A stretch of 56,934 bases of DNA, from contig SMXW01000081.1 in NCBI GenBank assembly GCA_004356805.1, positions 1 to 56,934 on the forward strand, read 5' to 3'. This stretch comes from Acidobacteriota bacterium. Its GTDB lineage: Bacteria > Actinomycetota > Acidimicrobiia > Spongiisociales > ZC4RG35. Below the pieces are notes generated by a model. It made no database searches. It was not told the DNA's origin and saw only the letters and a program-made list of their open reading frames with translations. The position numbers were made by a program, and so were the translations under genes. This document shows, one piece after another, positions 15,912 to 23,843 of the stretch (within the stretch, counting starts at the first letter, position 1; each line of letters opens with the position of its first letter).

Positions 15912-16790
15912 GTGATCCCCTCCACCATCGAAGGTCTGGCTGCCGGCCTCGACGAGCAGAACTACTTCGCCGCCGACGACCTCACAGTCGCCATTCACCT
16001 CGCCCTGCAACTGGGACGCCCTCTTTTTCTCGAGGGCGAAGCCGGCGTTGGCAAGACCGAGGTCGCCAAAGTACTGGCCGCCATGGCCGGCGAAGACTTG
16101 ATCCGGTTGCAGTGTTACGAGGGACTCGACGTCGGCCAGGCCCTCTACGAGTGGGACTACGCCCGCCAGATGATGGAGATTCGCCTGCTTGAAGCCCGAG
16201 GCGAAGGATCATCTGCCCAAGCACGGGACATCATGAGCAGGGAGTTCCTGATCGCACGGCCACTGCTCAAGGCCGTGGAGACCTCCCGCGACGGCCATCG
16301 GCCGGTGCTTCTGATCGACGAGCTCGACCGGGCCGACGAGGAGTTCGAGGCCTTCCTTCTCGAATTGCTTTCCGACTTTCAGGTGACGATTCCGGAAATC
16401 GGCACGATCAAGGCAGAAGTCCCACCAATCGTCGTTCTCACCTCCAACCGGACCAGGGAGATTCACGATGCCCTCAAGCGCCGCTGCATCTACCACTGGA
16501 TCGACTATCCCTCCCCGGACCTGGAGGCGTCGATCGTGATGAGGAAGGTTCCGAGTGTCGAGGCGGATCTCGCCCGCAACCTCTCCCTGGCAATGGAGCG
16601 TCTTCGCCAAATGGACCTCTTCAAGCCCCCCGGGGTCGCGGAGACTCTCGATTGGGCCGAGTCACTCGAGCTTCTCCACGAAGGCGAACTCACACCCAAA
16701 CTCGTCGACCAAACTCTCGGAGTTGTCCTCAAGTACAAAGACGACATCGATACCGTGCGGGCCGGCGGGGTCGAAGCCCTGGTCGGATGA
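15912..16790 (+). CDS. coxD: CoxD-like MoxR-family AAA+ ATPase
   Basis: AAA+ chaperone of the MoxR/CoxD type, required in Oligotropha for building the Mo-Cu site of CO dehydrogenase. Walker A is GEAGVGKT at residues 42-49, Walker B is LLIDELDRAD, sensor 1 is VVLTSNRTREI and the arginine finger region is ALKRRC. The 292-aa length matches CoxD. It is coupled to coxE by an ATGA overlap (16787-16790), giving the standard AAA-VWA pair. Its location 1.2 kb upstream of coxMSL on the same strand links it to their maturation. The start at GTG 15912 is set by the -10 box and by the first conserved residues. Confidence 0.9.
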   Translation: MIPSTIEGLAAGLDEQNYFAADDLTVAIHLALQLGRPLFLEGEAGVGKTEVAKVLAAMAGEDLIRLQCYEGLDVGQALYEWDYARQMMEIRLLEARGEGSSAQARDIMSREFLIARPLLKAVETSRDGHRPVLLIDELDRADEEFEAFLLELLSDFQVTIPEIGTIKAEVPPIVVLTSNRTREIHDALKRRCIYHWIDYPSPDLEASIVMRKVPSVEADLARNLSLAMERLRQMDLFKPPGVAETLDWAESLELLHEGELTPKLVDQTLGVVLKYKDDIDTVRAGGVEALVG

Positions 16791-17902
16791 CCGCGGGTCC
16801 GGTCCGCGACCTGACGACATTCGCCACCGCCCTCCGTCACCGCGGTATGACGATCACGCCGGACCAGGTGTCAGATATGGCACGCTCTCTGGCTCTCGTC
16901 GATCTCGCTAGTCGCGACCAGGTCTATGCGGCCCTTCGGTGCATGGCGATAACCGATCCCGCCCATCGTGTTGCGTACGACGAGGAGTTTCATCGCTTCT
17001 TTGGGCGGTTCCATCCTTTCGCGGCGACCGCCGAACAGCACTCCAACCTCACAGCGACGACTCCGTCTCAGCCTTTGTTCCAATCATCGAGCGAAGCCAC
17101 GTTCGATGAGATCGACTCAGAGGCGGGAGCATCGGCCGTGGAGAGCATCGCCTCGAAGGACTTTGCCGACCTGGACGAGGAGGAGCTGGCGGAGGCCAGA
17201 AAACTCGTCCTGTCGATGCTCTGGCAGCCGTCCGACGTCCGCACCAGAAGATGGGCAAGTGAGAAACGAGGGCATCGCCCGGATATGCGTCGAACATTGC
17301 ACAATGCCGTCGGGCCTGAGGGCGACCTGATGAGAATCCAGATGCGCCGACGAACCCTTCGACAGCGCCCACTCATCATCATCGCCGACATTTCGGGCTC
17401 TATGGACAGATATGCCGAGATGTTCCTCGTCTTCGCCCATGCCGCTCGTCAAAGGCTGAGGCACGTCGAGGCCTTCACATTCTCAACACACCTCACACGC
17501 ATAACGGAGGATCTAAAGCGGCGTGATGCCGTCGATGCGTTGGCGCGGATGTCTCATACCGTGAATGACTGGTCGGGTGGAACCAAAATTGGCGAAGCCA
17601 TCGGGGACTGGAACAAGGTGTGGAGTCGCCGCATGGCCCGTGGTGGTCCTGTCGTGATGGTGCTCTCAGATGGGTGGGACTGCGGCGACCCCGCGCTTCT
17701 GTCAGCCGAGATGGCCGGACTTTCCAGATCAGTGCACCGTGTCCTGTGGCTCAACCCGCTTGCCGCCCGATCCGACTATCGACCGGCCACCCGGGGGATG
17801 CAAGCCGTACTCCCATATGTTGATCACCTCTTGCCGGCTGCCAGCGTCAACGACCTCCGGGGTGTAGTTCGTCTTCTCGAATCGAGCGTCGGCGTCAAGT
17901 AG
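16787..17902 (+). CDS. coxE: CoxE-like VWA-domain protein
   Basis: Von Willebrand factor A protein that works with the CoxD ATPase in maturation of CO dehydrogenase. The N-terminal half is variable and acidic in the middle. The VWA domain begins near residue 195 with an intact metal-binding MIDAS motif DISGSM (Asp201 to Ser205), followed by the NDWSGGTKIGEA threonine loop and VMVLSDGWDCGD. ATG 16787 overlaps the coxD stop; the longer upstream frame is only a shadow of coxD. The C-terminal PYVDHLLPAASV segment is typical of CoxE. Confidence 0.9.
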   Translation: MTAGPVRDLTTFATALRHRGMTITPDQVSDMARSLALVDLASRDQVYAALRCMAITDPAHRVAYDEEFHRFFGRFHPFAATAEQHSNLTATTPSQPLFQSSSEATFDEIDSEAGASAVESIASKDFADLDEEELAEARKLVLSMLWQPSDVRTRRWASEKRGHRPDMRRTLHNAVGPEGDLMRIQMRRRTLRQRPLIIIADISGSMDRYAEMFLVFAHAARQRLRHVEAFTFSTHLTRITEDLKRRDAVDALARMSHTVNDWSGGTKIGEAIGDWNKVWSRRMARGGPVVMVLSDGWDCGDPALLSAEMAGLSRSVHRVLWLNPLAARSDYRPATRGMQAVLPYVDHLLPAASVNDLRGVVRLLESSVGVK

Positions 17903-17973
17903 GTCAGCTGCCGAAATGCCACCCCTTTGATCAAGCCGATCTGGACTTCACGACGTTGCCGACATCGGTCCTG

Positions 17974-18002
17974 TAGGGTCCGAATCAACCACCGCAGAGG
18001 AG
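17974..18002 (+). promoter_or_regulatory. -10 box and ribosome binding site upstream of coxM
   Basis: TAGGGT at 17974-17979 fits the local -10 consensus, with no convincing -35. GAGGAG at 17997-18002 is 5 nt before TTG 18008 and fixes that start. The 105-bp gap after coxE thus probably carries a separate promoter for coxMSL. Confidence 0.45.
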
Positions 18003-18007
18003 CAACC

Positions 18008-18883
18008 TTGTATCCCAGCAAGTTCAACTATCTGGCGCCGGAGTCTCTCGAAGAAGCTCTGGCAGTCCTGGCAGAACGCGGCGACGAGGTGAAAATCCTC
18101 GCTGGAGGCCAAAGCCTCATTCCGATGATGAAACTGCGCTTCGCCGAACCATCCACTCTCCTGGACATCAACAGAATCCCGGGCCTCGACGGCCTGAATA
18201 GAAGCAATGGAACTCTCAGCCTCGGATCACTTGTCCGCCACAACGACGTCGTCAAGTCAGACACAGCCCAAGCGAACCACACTGTCGCCAGTGCTGCGCC
18301 CTGGATCGCCGACCCAATCGTGCGCAACCTGGGCACAGTTGTCGGTTCGCTCGCCCACCACGATCCGGAAGGCGACTGGGCTTCAGTGATGCTGGCCTGC
18401 GGAGCGGAACTTGTTCTGAGCAGCAGCACAGGAGAACGGGTAGTCGACATCGAAGACTTCCTTGTCGACATGTTCACCACGTCTTGCCAGCCAAACGAGA
18501 TGGTGACAGAAGTGCGGGTGACCGCTCATACGGCGAGTGGTGGAGGCAACTATCAGAAGTTGGAGAGAAAGGTCGGCGACTACGCAACAGTTGGTGTTGC
18601 GACCAGTCTCGAGTTGGACGACAACGGCGACATAACGTCGGCAGGCATCGCTCTGACTTCGGTCTATCCCCGCAATCTAAAGGTGGTCGAGGCCGAACAA
18701 GCTCTCGTCGGACATGCCCCGAGTGACGATTTGTTCGCCGAAGCAGGACGAATCGCGTCAGAGGCATGCGACCCGGCTTCCGACATACGTGGGTCGGCCA
18801 CATACAAACGTCACATCGTGGACGTCTTCACCAGACGGGGACTCGCCAAGTCGCTGGGTATTGCCCAAGGAGGTCAGTCGTGA
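18008..18883 (+). CDS. coxM: aerobic CO dehydrogenase, FAD-binding medium subunit
   Basis: Flavoprotein subunit that passes electrons from the iron-sulfur subunit to the respiratory chain through FAD. The two FAD-binding motifs are AGGQSLIPMMKLR (residues 32-44) and TVVGSLAHHDPEGDW (110-124), close to the AGGHS and TIGGSLAH patterns of CoxM; the C-terminal CO dehydrogenase flavoprotein domain ends DIRGSATYKRHIVDVFTRR. The start is TTG 18008 with GAGGAG in front and gives the family-type beginning YPSKFNYLAP. The stop overlaps coxS as GTGA. Confidence 0.94.
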   Translation: MYPSKFNYLAPESLEEALAVLAERGDEVKILAGGQSLIPMMKLRFAEPSTLLDINRIPGLDGLNRSNGTLSLGSLVRHNDVVKSDTAQANHTVASAAPWIADPIVRNLGTVVGSLAHHDPEGDWASVMLACGAELVLSSSTGERVVDIEDFLVDMFTTSCQPNEMVTEVRVTAHTASGGGNYQKLERKVGDYATVGVATSLELDDNGDITSAGIALTSVYPRNLKVVEAEQALVGHAPSDDLFAEAGRIASEACDPASDIRGSATYKRHIVDVFTRRGLAKSLGIAQGGQS

Positions 18884-19356
18884 ACATCACGGTGACCGTC
18901 AACGGAGCGGAGCACACAGCTGATGTCGAACCGAGGCTTCTGCTCGTCGACTTCATACGAACCAACCTGGGGCTGACCGGAACCCACATCGGCTGCGACA
19001 CAACCAGCTGTGGTGTCTGCACCGTCCTGGTCGACGGGACACCGATGAAAACGTGCACGATGTTCGCCGTCCAGGCGAACGGGAGGTCGATGGTCACTGT
19101 CGAGGGCCTCAAGCAAAATGGTGAGCTGTCGGCCATTCAGGATGCCTTTCGTGAACACCACGGATTGCAGTGCGGGTTCTGCACTCCGGCCATGATGCTG
19201 GTAGGCACCGCCCTTATCGAGGAGAACCCGGATCCAACGGAGGACGACATTCGCTGGGCAATCTCGGGAAACCTCTGCCGATGCACCGGATATGTGAACA
19301 TTGTCAAGTCGATCGAGGCAGCCGCTGAGACGACACGCGAGGGAGCGAGCTCATGA
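18880..19356 (+). CDS. coxS: aerobic CO dehydrogenase, 2Fe-2S small subunit
   Basis: Carries the two [2Fe-2S] clusters between the molybdenum-copper site and FAD. The plant-ferredoxin-type cluster ligands are Cys39, Cys44, Cys47 and Cys59, and those of the helical domain are Cys98, Cys101, Cys133 and Cys135 (LQCGFCTP and NLCRCTGY). All eight are present. GTG 18880 has a perfect AAGGAGG 6 nt upstream, inside the end of coxM, so the subunits are translationally coupled. At 158 aa it is normal in size. The stop overlaps the coxL ATG. Confidence 0.96.
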   Translation: MNITVTVNGAEHTADVEPRLLLVDFIRTNLGLTGTHIGCDTTSCGVCTVLVDGTPMKTCTMFAVQANGRSMVTVEGLKQNGELSAIQDAFREHHGLQCGFCTPAMMLVGTALIEENPDPTEDDIRWAISGNLCRCTGYVNIVKSIEAAAETTREGASS

Positions 19357-21722
19357 CGACCACCGAACACAAACCTCACACCTCACCAGAGATTGGTGGG
19401 CTTGGACACAGCCGAAAGCGAGTTGAGGATGCCCGTTTCATCGAAGGCCGGGGGAACTACGTCGATGACATCACTCTTCCCGGGATGTTGCACATGGCGA
19501 TTCACCGCAGCCCCCTTGCGCATGCACGAATCATCTCGATCGACACCTCGGCGGCCGAGGCGGTAGACGGAGTCGTTGCCGTCGTGACCGGCGAACTACT
19601 GGCCGACTACGACCTCGACTGGATGCCAACCCTGTCCGGTGACACCCAGGCGGTATTGGCTACGGACAAAGTCCGATTCCAAGGACAGGAGATCGCGGCG
19701 GTCATCGCCACAGATAAGTATGTCGCACAGGATGCGGCCCGTCTTGTAGAAGTCGAATACGAGGATCTGGAGCCAATCGTCAACCCGCAGCGAGCCCTCG
19801 AAGAGGACGCGCCCGTGATTCGAGACGACAAGGAGGATCAGACGTCGAACCTCTGCTTCGAGTGGGAGTCGGGCGACAAGGCCGCCACCGATGCAGCCTT
19901 CGCCAAGGCAGACAAGGTTGTTTCTCTCGAAACCCACTATCCGAGGTCGCATCCCGCCCCATTGGAGACATGCGGTTTGATAGCCGACGTCGACTCGGCC
20001 ACCGGCCAGACCACCCTCTATATGACGTCGCAAGCTCCGCACGCGCATCGCACTCTCTTCGCTCTGGTTGCCGGGCTGCCGGAGCAGAACATCCGCATCA
20101 TCTCGCCGGACCTCGGCGGAGGGTTTGGAAACAAGGTTCCGATCTATCCCGGCTACGTCGTGGCAACGGCGGCGTCCCTGGTGATAGGGAAGCCGGTCAA
20201 GTGGGTCGAATCACGGAGCGAGAACCTGATCTCGACTGGCTTTGCTCGGGACTACCACATGAAGGGCGAGCTTGCGGTCACCAACGACGGAAAGATCCTG
20301 GGTCTGAGAGTCGACATGCTGGCCGATGAAGGCGCATTCTTTGCCGACGCCCAACCGTCGAAGTTGAGGGCAGGCCTCTTCCATATCGTCACCGGCTCCT
20401 ACGATTATCCGGCCGCATATGTCACCACCCGAGGCGCTTACACCAACAAGGCTCCTGGCGGAGTGGCCTACCGATGCTCGTTCCGAGTCACCGAGGCCTC
20501 ATACCTGATCGAGAGACTCGTCCAGAATGCGGCCTATGAATTGGGAATGGATCCGGCGGAGTTCCGCTCGAACAATTTCATCCAAGCCGACCAATTCCCA
20601 TATCACTCGCCGACCGGATTCGTATACGACTCCGGTGACTACGAGACCGCGATGCGCAAGGCAATGGATATGGTCGGATACGCCGACATCCAGGCCGAGA
20701 AGGAGGAGGCCCGCAAGGAAGGCCGCCTCGTCGGGATTGGAATGGCAAGTTTCACCGAGGTCGTCGGTGCCGGGCATGGCGAGGACTACGACATAATCGG
20801 GCTGAAGATGTTCGACTCAGCGGAGCTTCGCGTACACCCAACGGGCAAGGCGATCCTCAAGCTCGGGGTGAAATCCCAAGGCCAAGGCCATGAAACCACG
20901 TTTGCTCAGATCGTGGCGGAGGAACTCGGCATCCCTGCCGGCGATGTGAAAGTGGTGGAAGGCGACACAGACAACACCCCGTACGGGTTGGGGACCTACG
21001 CCTCGCGGAGCACCCCCGTAGCCGGGGCAGCCACGGCGATCATTGCCCGCACTCTGCGAGAAAAGGCCAAGAAGATCGCGGCCCACCTGCTGGAGGCATC
21101 CGAGGAGGATCTGGAGTGGGAAACGGGCAAGTTCTTCGTAGCCGGGGATCCAGAGAGCTCTGTCTCGATACAGGACATCGCGTTCGCGGCCTACACCAAC
21201 CCACCACCGGACCTCGAGCCTGGGCTTGAAGGAGTCCACTACTACGACCCGCCCGAAATGACCTATCCGTTCGGCACCTACATCGTTGTCGTAGACGTCG
21301 ATCCGGAAAGTGGCCAATGGAAGGTAAGACGTATGGTCGCTGTCGACGACTGTGGTGTGAAGATCAATCCGATGATCGTCGAGGGCCAGATTCAAGGTGG
21401 CCTCACCGAGGGTTTCGCCATATCGTCCATGCAGCAAATGTCGTTCGACGAAGCAGGCAACTGCACCAGCTCGACCTTCATGGACTATTTGGTTCCCACT
21501 GCATGGGAGACACCGCGGTTCGAACTGGGTGAGACTGTCACACCCTCGCCACACCATCCGATAGGCGCCAAGGGTGTCGGTGAATCAGCGACAGTCGGGT
21601 CTCCGGCGGCGTATGTCAACGCGGTGGTTGACGCTCTGCAGCACATGGGTGTCCAAAATATCGAAATGCCCATGACAGCAGACCGCGTCTGGGATGCGAT
21701 GCAAGAAAACTCAGGGGGATGA
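19353..21722 (+). CDS. coxL: aerobic CO dehydrogenase, form I large (Mo-Cu) subunit
   Basis: Catalytic subunit oxidising CO to CO2 at a molybdenum-copper site. The diagnostic active-site loop AYRCSFR is at residues 372-378, with Cys375 as the copper ligand; form II and other hydroxylases lack this cysteine (typically AYRGAGR). Further signatures are the molybdopterin loop PDLGGGFGNK, GQGHETTFAQIVAEELGIP and the catalytic glutamate Glu744 in KGVGESATVGSP. The 789-aa length is close to the roughly 800 aa of known CoxL. It is third in the coxM-coxS-coxL order. The protein has no signal peptide, as expected for a cytoplasmic complex on the inner membrane face. This is a genuine CO dehydrogenase rather than a generic xanthine dehydrogenase. 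Confidence 0.96.
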   Translation: MTTTEHKPHTSPEIGGLGHSRKRVEDARFIEGRGNYVDDITLPGMLHMAIHRSPLAHARIISIDTSAAEAVDGVVAVVTGELLADYDLDWMPTLSGDTQAVLATDKVRFQGQEIAAVIATDKYVAQDAARLVEVEYEDLEPIVNPQRALEEDAPVIRDDKEDQTSNLCFEWESGDKAATDAAFAKADKVVSLETHYPRSHPAPLETCGLIADVDSATGQTTLYMTSQAPHAHRTLFALVAGLPEQNIRIISPDLGGGFGNKVPIYPGYVVATAASLVIGKPVKWVESRSENLISTGFARDYHMKGELAVTNDGKILGLRVDMLADEGAFFADAQPSKLRAGLFHIVTGSYDYPAAYVTTRGAYTNKAPGGVAYRCSFRVTEASYLIERLVQNAAYELGMDPAEFRSNNFIQADQFPYHSPTGFVYDSGDYETAMRKAMDMVGYADIQAEKEEARKEGRLVGIGMASFTEVVGAGHGEDYDIIGLKMFDSAELRVHPTGKAILKLGVKSQGQGHETTFAQIVAEELGIPAGDVKVVEGDTDNTPYGLGTYASRSTPVAGAATAIIARTLREKAKKIAAHLLEASEEDLEWETGKFFVAGDPESSVSIQDIAFAAYTNPPPDLEPGLEGVHYYDPPEMTYPFGTYIVVVDVDPESGQWKVRRMVAVDDCGVKINPMIVEGQIQGGLTEGFAISSMQQMSFDEAGNCTSSTFMDYLVPTAWETPRFELGETVTPSPHHPIGAKGVGESATVGSPAAYVNAVVDALQHMGVQNIEMPMTADRVWDAMQENSGG

Positions 21723-22681
21723 ATCGGGAGCTGCTGGAGCTTGCCGGCGAACTGAGCCGACAGCACCAGCCGTTCCTCACCGCCACCGTTGTCTGGGCGC
21801 GGGGACCCTCTTCAGGGAAGATTGGCTCAACGGCACTGATCATGCCCGATGGATCCAAGGTCGGTTGGATCGGCGGGGCGTGCGCCGAACCCGTTGTGCT
21901 CCGCGAGGCGCTCGACGCCCTCGGTGATGGCAAGCCGCGCTTGCTGTTCCTCGGAACAGACGAGGATATCGCGGCGGCAGCACGCCCAGATGTGACCACG
22001 GTTCCGATATCGTGTACTTCCGAAGGGGCATTGGAGGTCTACTTGGAGCCAATTCTGCCGCAGCCATATCTTCTCGCAGTTGGTTCATCGCCAGCCGTCC
22101 ACACGCTGACAACACTCGCCTCTGCGCTTGATTGGCGGGTAACGGTCATCGACGACGGTGGTTCAACCTCAGACCACCCCGACGCCGATCAGGTGGTGAC
22201 CGCGATCTCGATGCCCGACGACGTCGGACCCTCGACCATGATCGTCGTCGCCACCCAGGGCCACTACGACGAACCAGCACTCGAAGCTGCGCTGCAGACA
22301 AACGCCGGTTACATAGGACTGGTCGCCTCGGCTAAGCGGGCCGAAACCGTCCTCGGCTACCTCGCCGACCGGGGCGTTGCCAGTGATCAGTTGAAGAGGG
22401 TGGTGGCACCAGCGGGGCTTGACCTCGGACATGTCACTCACAGAGAGATAGCCGTGGCGATCCTCGCCGATCTTGTCCGCCGTCGAGCAGCCGGTGAGCT
22501 CGAGGGAAAACCGGTGAATGCTTCCGATACCCACGTTGCCGTCGACCCGGTATGTCACATGGATGTGGAAGTAGCCACGGCTCGGTGGATAGCGGAGCAC
22601 GGGGGCGAGACCTATTACTTCTGCGCTCCAGGGTGTAAAGCCACCTTTGCGAAGACCCCGGTTGATTTCGTCTCCGTCTGA
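21719..22681 (+). CDS. XdhC/CoxF-family maturation protein with C-terminal YHS domain
   Basis: XdhC-type chaperones bind molybdenum cofactor and deliver it, sulfurated, to hydroxylases. The N-terminal XdhC_CoxI domain has VVWARGPSSGKIGSTALI and GWIGGACAEPVV; a Rossmann-like domain follows (about residues 115-255, with VIDDGGSTSDHPDAD and VVATQGHYDEPALEA). Residues 273-315 are a YHS domain: DPVCHMDVEV, then YYFCAPGCKATF, with Cys279, Cys302 and Cys306 as probable metal ligands. The ATG overlaps the coxL stop (ATGA), so the protein is made with the catalytic subunit. Since the form I site needs both molybdenum and copper, a chaperone joined to a soft-metal-binding domain is suggestive; that role is inference. 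Confidence 0.9.
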   Translation: MNRELLELAGELSRQHQPFLTATVVWARGPSSGKIGSTALIMPDGSKVGWIGGACAEPVVLREALDALGDGKPRLLFLGTDEDIAAAARPDVTTVPISCTSEGALEVYLEPILPQPYLLAVGSSPAVHTLTTLASALDWRVTVIDDGGSTSDHPDADQVVTAISMPDDVGPSTMIVVATQGHYDEPALEAALQTNAGYIGLVASAKRAETVLGYLADRGVASDQLKRVVAPAGLDLGHVTHREIAVAILADLVRRRAAGELEGKPVNASDTHVAVDPVCHMDVEVATARWIAEHGGETYYFCAPGCKATFAKTPVDFVSV

Positions 22682-22761
22682 GTCGAACGCCGGCGAGCTC
22701 ACTTCAGAACATCAAAAGGGGTCGGCTAGCGTGAGTCGCCTGTCGACCACTTGGATCAAGG

Positions 22762-23070
22762 ATGAGAAGCCAACTCGAACTCAGAAATCGATGGATTGCA
22801 GAAGGTAAGGAAGTCGCCGTGGCCACTGTGATCAGGGTGTACGGCAGCGCGCCGAGGCCAGAAGGTTCCAAGTTCCTCGTTTCCTCGACCGGTGACATGG
22901 AAGGCTCGGTCAGCGGTGGGTGTGTTGAGAACGACGTCTTTCTTCACGCTCAGGAAGTGATCGAGACAGGAAAACCCAAGATCGTCACCTATGGGATCGC
23001 CGACGAGGACGCCTTCGAAGTCGGTATGTCATGTGGCGGCACCATCGACGTCTTCATCGAGACCTGGTGA
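22762..23070 (+). CDS. XdhC/CoxI N-terminal domain protein (split form)
   Basis: A 102-aa protein equal to the N-terminal XdhC_CoxI domain only: [35 protein letters not shown] and [12 protein letters not shown]. The two conserved cysteines (in GGCVEN and SCGGT) likely contact the cofactor or its sulfur. The Rossmann half is encoded by the next gene, whose GTG overlaps this stop, so the pair probably forms one functional XdhC. ATG 22762 is preceded by AAGG. A TAGCGT box in the 80-bp gap before it could serve as a weak promoter. Confidence 0.87.
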   Translation: MRSQLELRNRWIAEGKEVAVATVIRVYGSAPRPEGSKFLVSSTGDMEGSVSGGCVENDVFLHAQEVIETGKPKIVTYGIADEDAFEVGMSCGGTIDVFIETW

Positions 23071-23843
23071 GCGACGCCCTGACCGCCGTCCAGGAGATCC
23101 TCGACGCCGAGCAGTTCGGTTCGGTGATAACTTTTGTCGAGGGTGGAGAAATCGGCACCAAGGTGGTGCTCAACGCTGCCGGGAAGTCGCTCGCCGGAGA
23201 CCTTCCCGCCGACATTGCCCATCATGTGACCGAGGACGCCCTGGTGCTGATGAATCACGAGCAGCATCGCACAATGTCATATGGCGATCACACGGTGTTC
23301 TTCGAGACTCTTGCTCCCCCACCCGATCTCCTGATATTTGGTGCCGTTCACGTCGCGCAACCGCTCACGTCGTTTTCAGCCACGATGGGATACCGGGTCA
23401 CGGTTGTCGACTCACGAGCCGCTTTTGCGACAAAGGACCGCTTTCCCGAAGCGAGGGAGGTACTGGTCGGTTGGCCGGCCGACCTGATGGACCAGCTCAA
23501 CTTCGATCGCCGCACCTGGGTCGTCGTGCTTTCTCATGACCAACGTCACGAGACACCAGTCCTCGAAGCGGCGCTGAAAAGCGACGCCCGCTATATAGGA
23601 GCGATGGGGAGTCGACGGACTCACAATCTGCGGGTGGAACGACTCCAGGAAAAGGGGTTCTCCGGGGACGACACAGCTCGTATCAAGGGTCCGATCGGTC
23701 TGGACATCGGGGCTGAGACCCCTCATGAAGTTGCTGTATCGATTCTGGCCGAGATGACGATGATTCGATATGGAGCGGGCTCCGGACTGTCTCTCCACGG
23801 CCAGGACGGACGCATCCACAAACAGCGCCCAGACGACGCTTAG
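23067..23843 (+). CDS. XdhC/CoxF Rossmann-domain protein
   Basis: A 258-aa XdhC-family protein carrying mainly the C-terminal Rossmann-like domain: [65 protein letters not shown] and [20 protein letters not shown], all strongly family-like. The first 90 residues are poorly conserved. GTG 23067 overlaps the upstream XdhC_CoxI gene by 4 nt. The stop TAG shares a base with the PEP carboxylase GTG. It is likely a partner in molybdenum-cofactor delivery to CoxL, a second set beside the XdhC-YHS protein. Confidence 0.88.
   Translation: MSDALTAVQEILDAEQFGSVITFVEGGEIGTKVVLNAAGKSLAGDLPADIAHHVTEDALVLMNHEQHRTMSYGDHTVFFETLAPPPDLLIFGAVHVAQPLTSFSATMGYRVTVVDSRAAFATKDRFPEAREVLVGWPADLMDQLNFDRRTWVVVLSHDQRHETPVLEAALKSDARYIGAMGSRRTHNLRVERLQEKGFSGDDTARIKGPIGLDIGAETPHEVAVSILAEMTMIRYGAGSGLSLHGQDGRIHKQRPDDA

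Noticed and set aside
20817-21557. A 246-codon minus-strand frame inside coxL
   Set aside because: Entirely within the conserved catalytic subunit; no motif of its own.
19353-21722. Reading the large subunit as xanthine dehydrogenase or form II CODH-like
   Set aside because: The active-site loop is AYRCSFR with cysteine, the form I signature. Form II has AYRGAGR, and xanthine dehydrogenases lack the motif.
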